From positions 310,001 through 374,000 of the forward strand of contig NZ_FXUA01000001.1 of the NCBI RefSeq assembly GCF_900182815.1: DNA of 64,000 nt, written 5' to 3'. Position 1 is the stretch's first letter. Each line of letters begins with the position of its first letter. The notes under the pieces are model-generated. The model saw only the letters and a program-made list of their open reading frames with translations, did not search any database and had not been told where the DNA came from. This document shows, piece after piece, positions 63,763-64,000 of the stretch. A program made the translations under genes and the position numbers. Source of the stretch: Algoriphagus winogradskyi. GTDB lineage: Bacteria > Bacteroidota > Bacteroidia > Cytophagales > Cyclobacteriaceae.

Positions 63763-63844
63763 TGGCCTATAAAACGCATGAATGTAAGGCTATGAATATC
63801 ACATTAACTTTACTGAAGTTTAAGTTTTGTTGGGCGTTCGTGCT
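63763..63844. other. Spacer with a partial cassette-type core
   Basis: GTTGGGC at about 63828-63834 (GCCCAAC on the minus strand) matches the integron core consensus GTTRRRY / RYYYAAC and lies about 11 nt past the stop of the next minus-strand gene. No complementary far end is visible, perhaps because the transposase remnant replaced it. Confidence 0.4.
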
Positions 63845-64000
63845 TTATTTTATTTTTTTAAATTCTTTTCTCATTTTGTTGTCGGTAATTCTCATTGCAA
63901 TCACTCCTGTAAATGGTTTACACCAAATAAATTCTTCGGTCTGTTGTTCTAAAATCACAATGTACGTATTCTCAAAAGTCAACTTATTTATTAAGAAATT
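63845..64000 (-). CDS. C-terminal part of an unknown protein
   Basis: An open minus-strand frame enters at the window edge and ends with TAA at 63845-63847, giving 51 residues (FENTYIVILEQQTEEFIWCK then FTGVIAMRITDNKMRKEF). Codon use is ordinary and the frame is uninterrupted, but the piece is too short to recognise. It is placed like the last codons of another cassette-type gene. Confidence 0.5.
   Translation of the reverse strand, partial: NFLINKLTFENTYIVILEQQTEEFIWCKPFTGVIAMRITDNKMRKEFKKIK

Noticed and set aside
59657..64000. Anti-phage defence island
   Set aside because: Short genes of unknown function are present, but no nuclease, NTPase, toxin-antitoxin or reverse-transcriptase signature was found.

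Overview
The window looks like a chromosome segment of a polysaccharide-degrading Bacteroidota, probably of the Cytophagia/Cyclobacteriaceae (Algoriphagus-like) type. The evidence is tandem SusC/SusD pairs, an ECF sigma/FecR pair feeding an STN-type SusC, many secreted sulfatases and esterases, SDR-type uronate reductase, and the typical Bacteroidota intergenic repeats. The genus is inferred from overall character, not from a marker gene.

Layout. 1-7316: the tail of a SusD gene, a LacI regulator, and a divergent glucuronate operon (uxaC, SDR fructuronate reductase, uxuA, sugar O-acetyltransferase), followed by UDP-glucuronate decarboxylase. 7364-10467: two exported sulfatases. 10634-23900: mostly housekeeping, namely fadD and an acyl-CoA dehydrogenase, a methylthioribose-kinase-like gene overlapping an exported ADP-ribosylglycohydrolase lipoprotein, a small secreted protein, a thioesterase, pncA/pncB, a DMT exporter, a peroxiredoxin, a LolD-like ATPase, sucC and tRNA-Arg(TCG). 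24303-30480: a plus-strand oxidative sugar module made of a giant ThuA-dehydrogenase-cupredoxin lipoprotein, a psicose-epimerase-like TIM barrel, a Gfo/Idh/MocA protein and a cytochrome c lipoprotein.

30650-59656: a large minus-strand xylan utilisation locus. Its core has the xusA-xusB-xusC-xusD-xusE-xyn10A gene order known from Prevotella and Bacteroides xylan loci. Here it is preceded by sigma/FecR genes and flanked by a second GH10 xylanase, CE1 esterases, an SGNH acetylesterase, another alpha/beta hydrolase, a sulfatase, a GH95 alpha-L-fucosidase/galactosidase and two sugar dehydrogenases. A divergent LacI regulator faces a perfect 16-bp palindromic operator. Together with the uronate operon and the three sulfatases, this suggests growth on (possibly sulfated) glucurono-xylan decorated with acetyl, feruloyl and L-galactose or L-fucose groups. 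Xylose, uronate and L-sugars would then enter central metabolism.

59657-64000: an accessory stretch of short minus-strand genes separated by 115-150-bp imperfect hairpins with shared GTTGGCA-type cores. Start codons lie 10-19 nt after one core and stop codons 8-13 nt before the next, as in integron cassettes, but no integrase is in view. It also holds a 75-bp direct repeat flanking a maleylpyruvate-isomerase-like gene, a 21-bp (3 x 7) tandem array and an IS200/IS605-type transposase remnant.

A recurring non-coding theme is heptamer-phased low-complexity DNA. The cleanest case is 16 uninterrupted 7-mers at 56279-56390 that exactly fill the gap between two genes.
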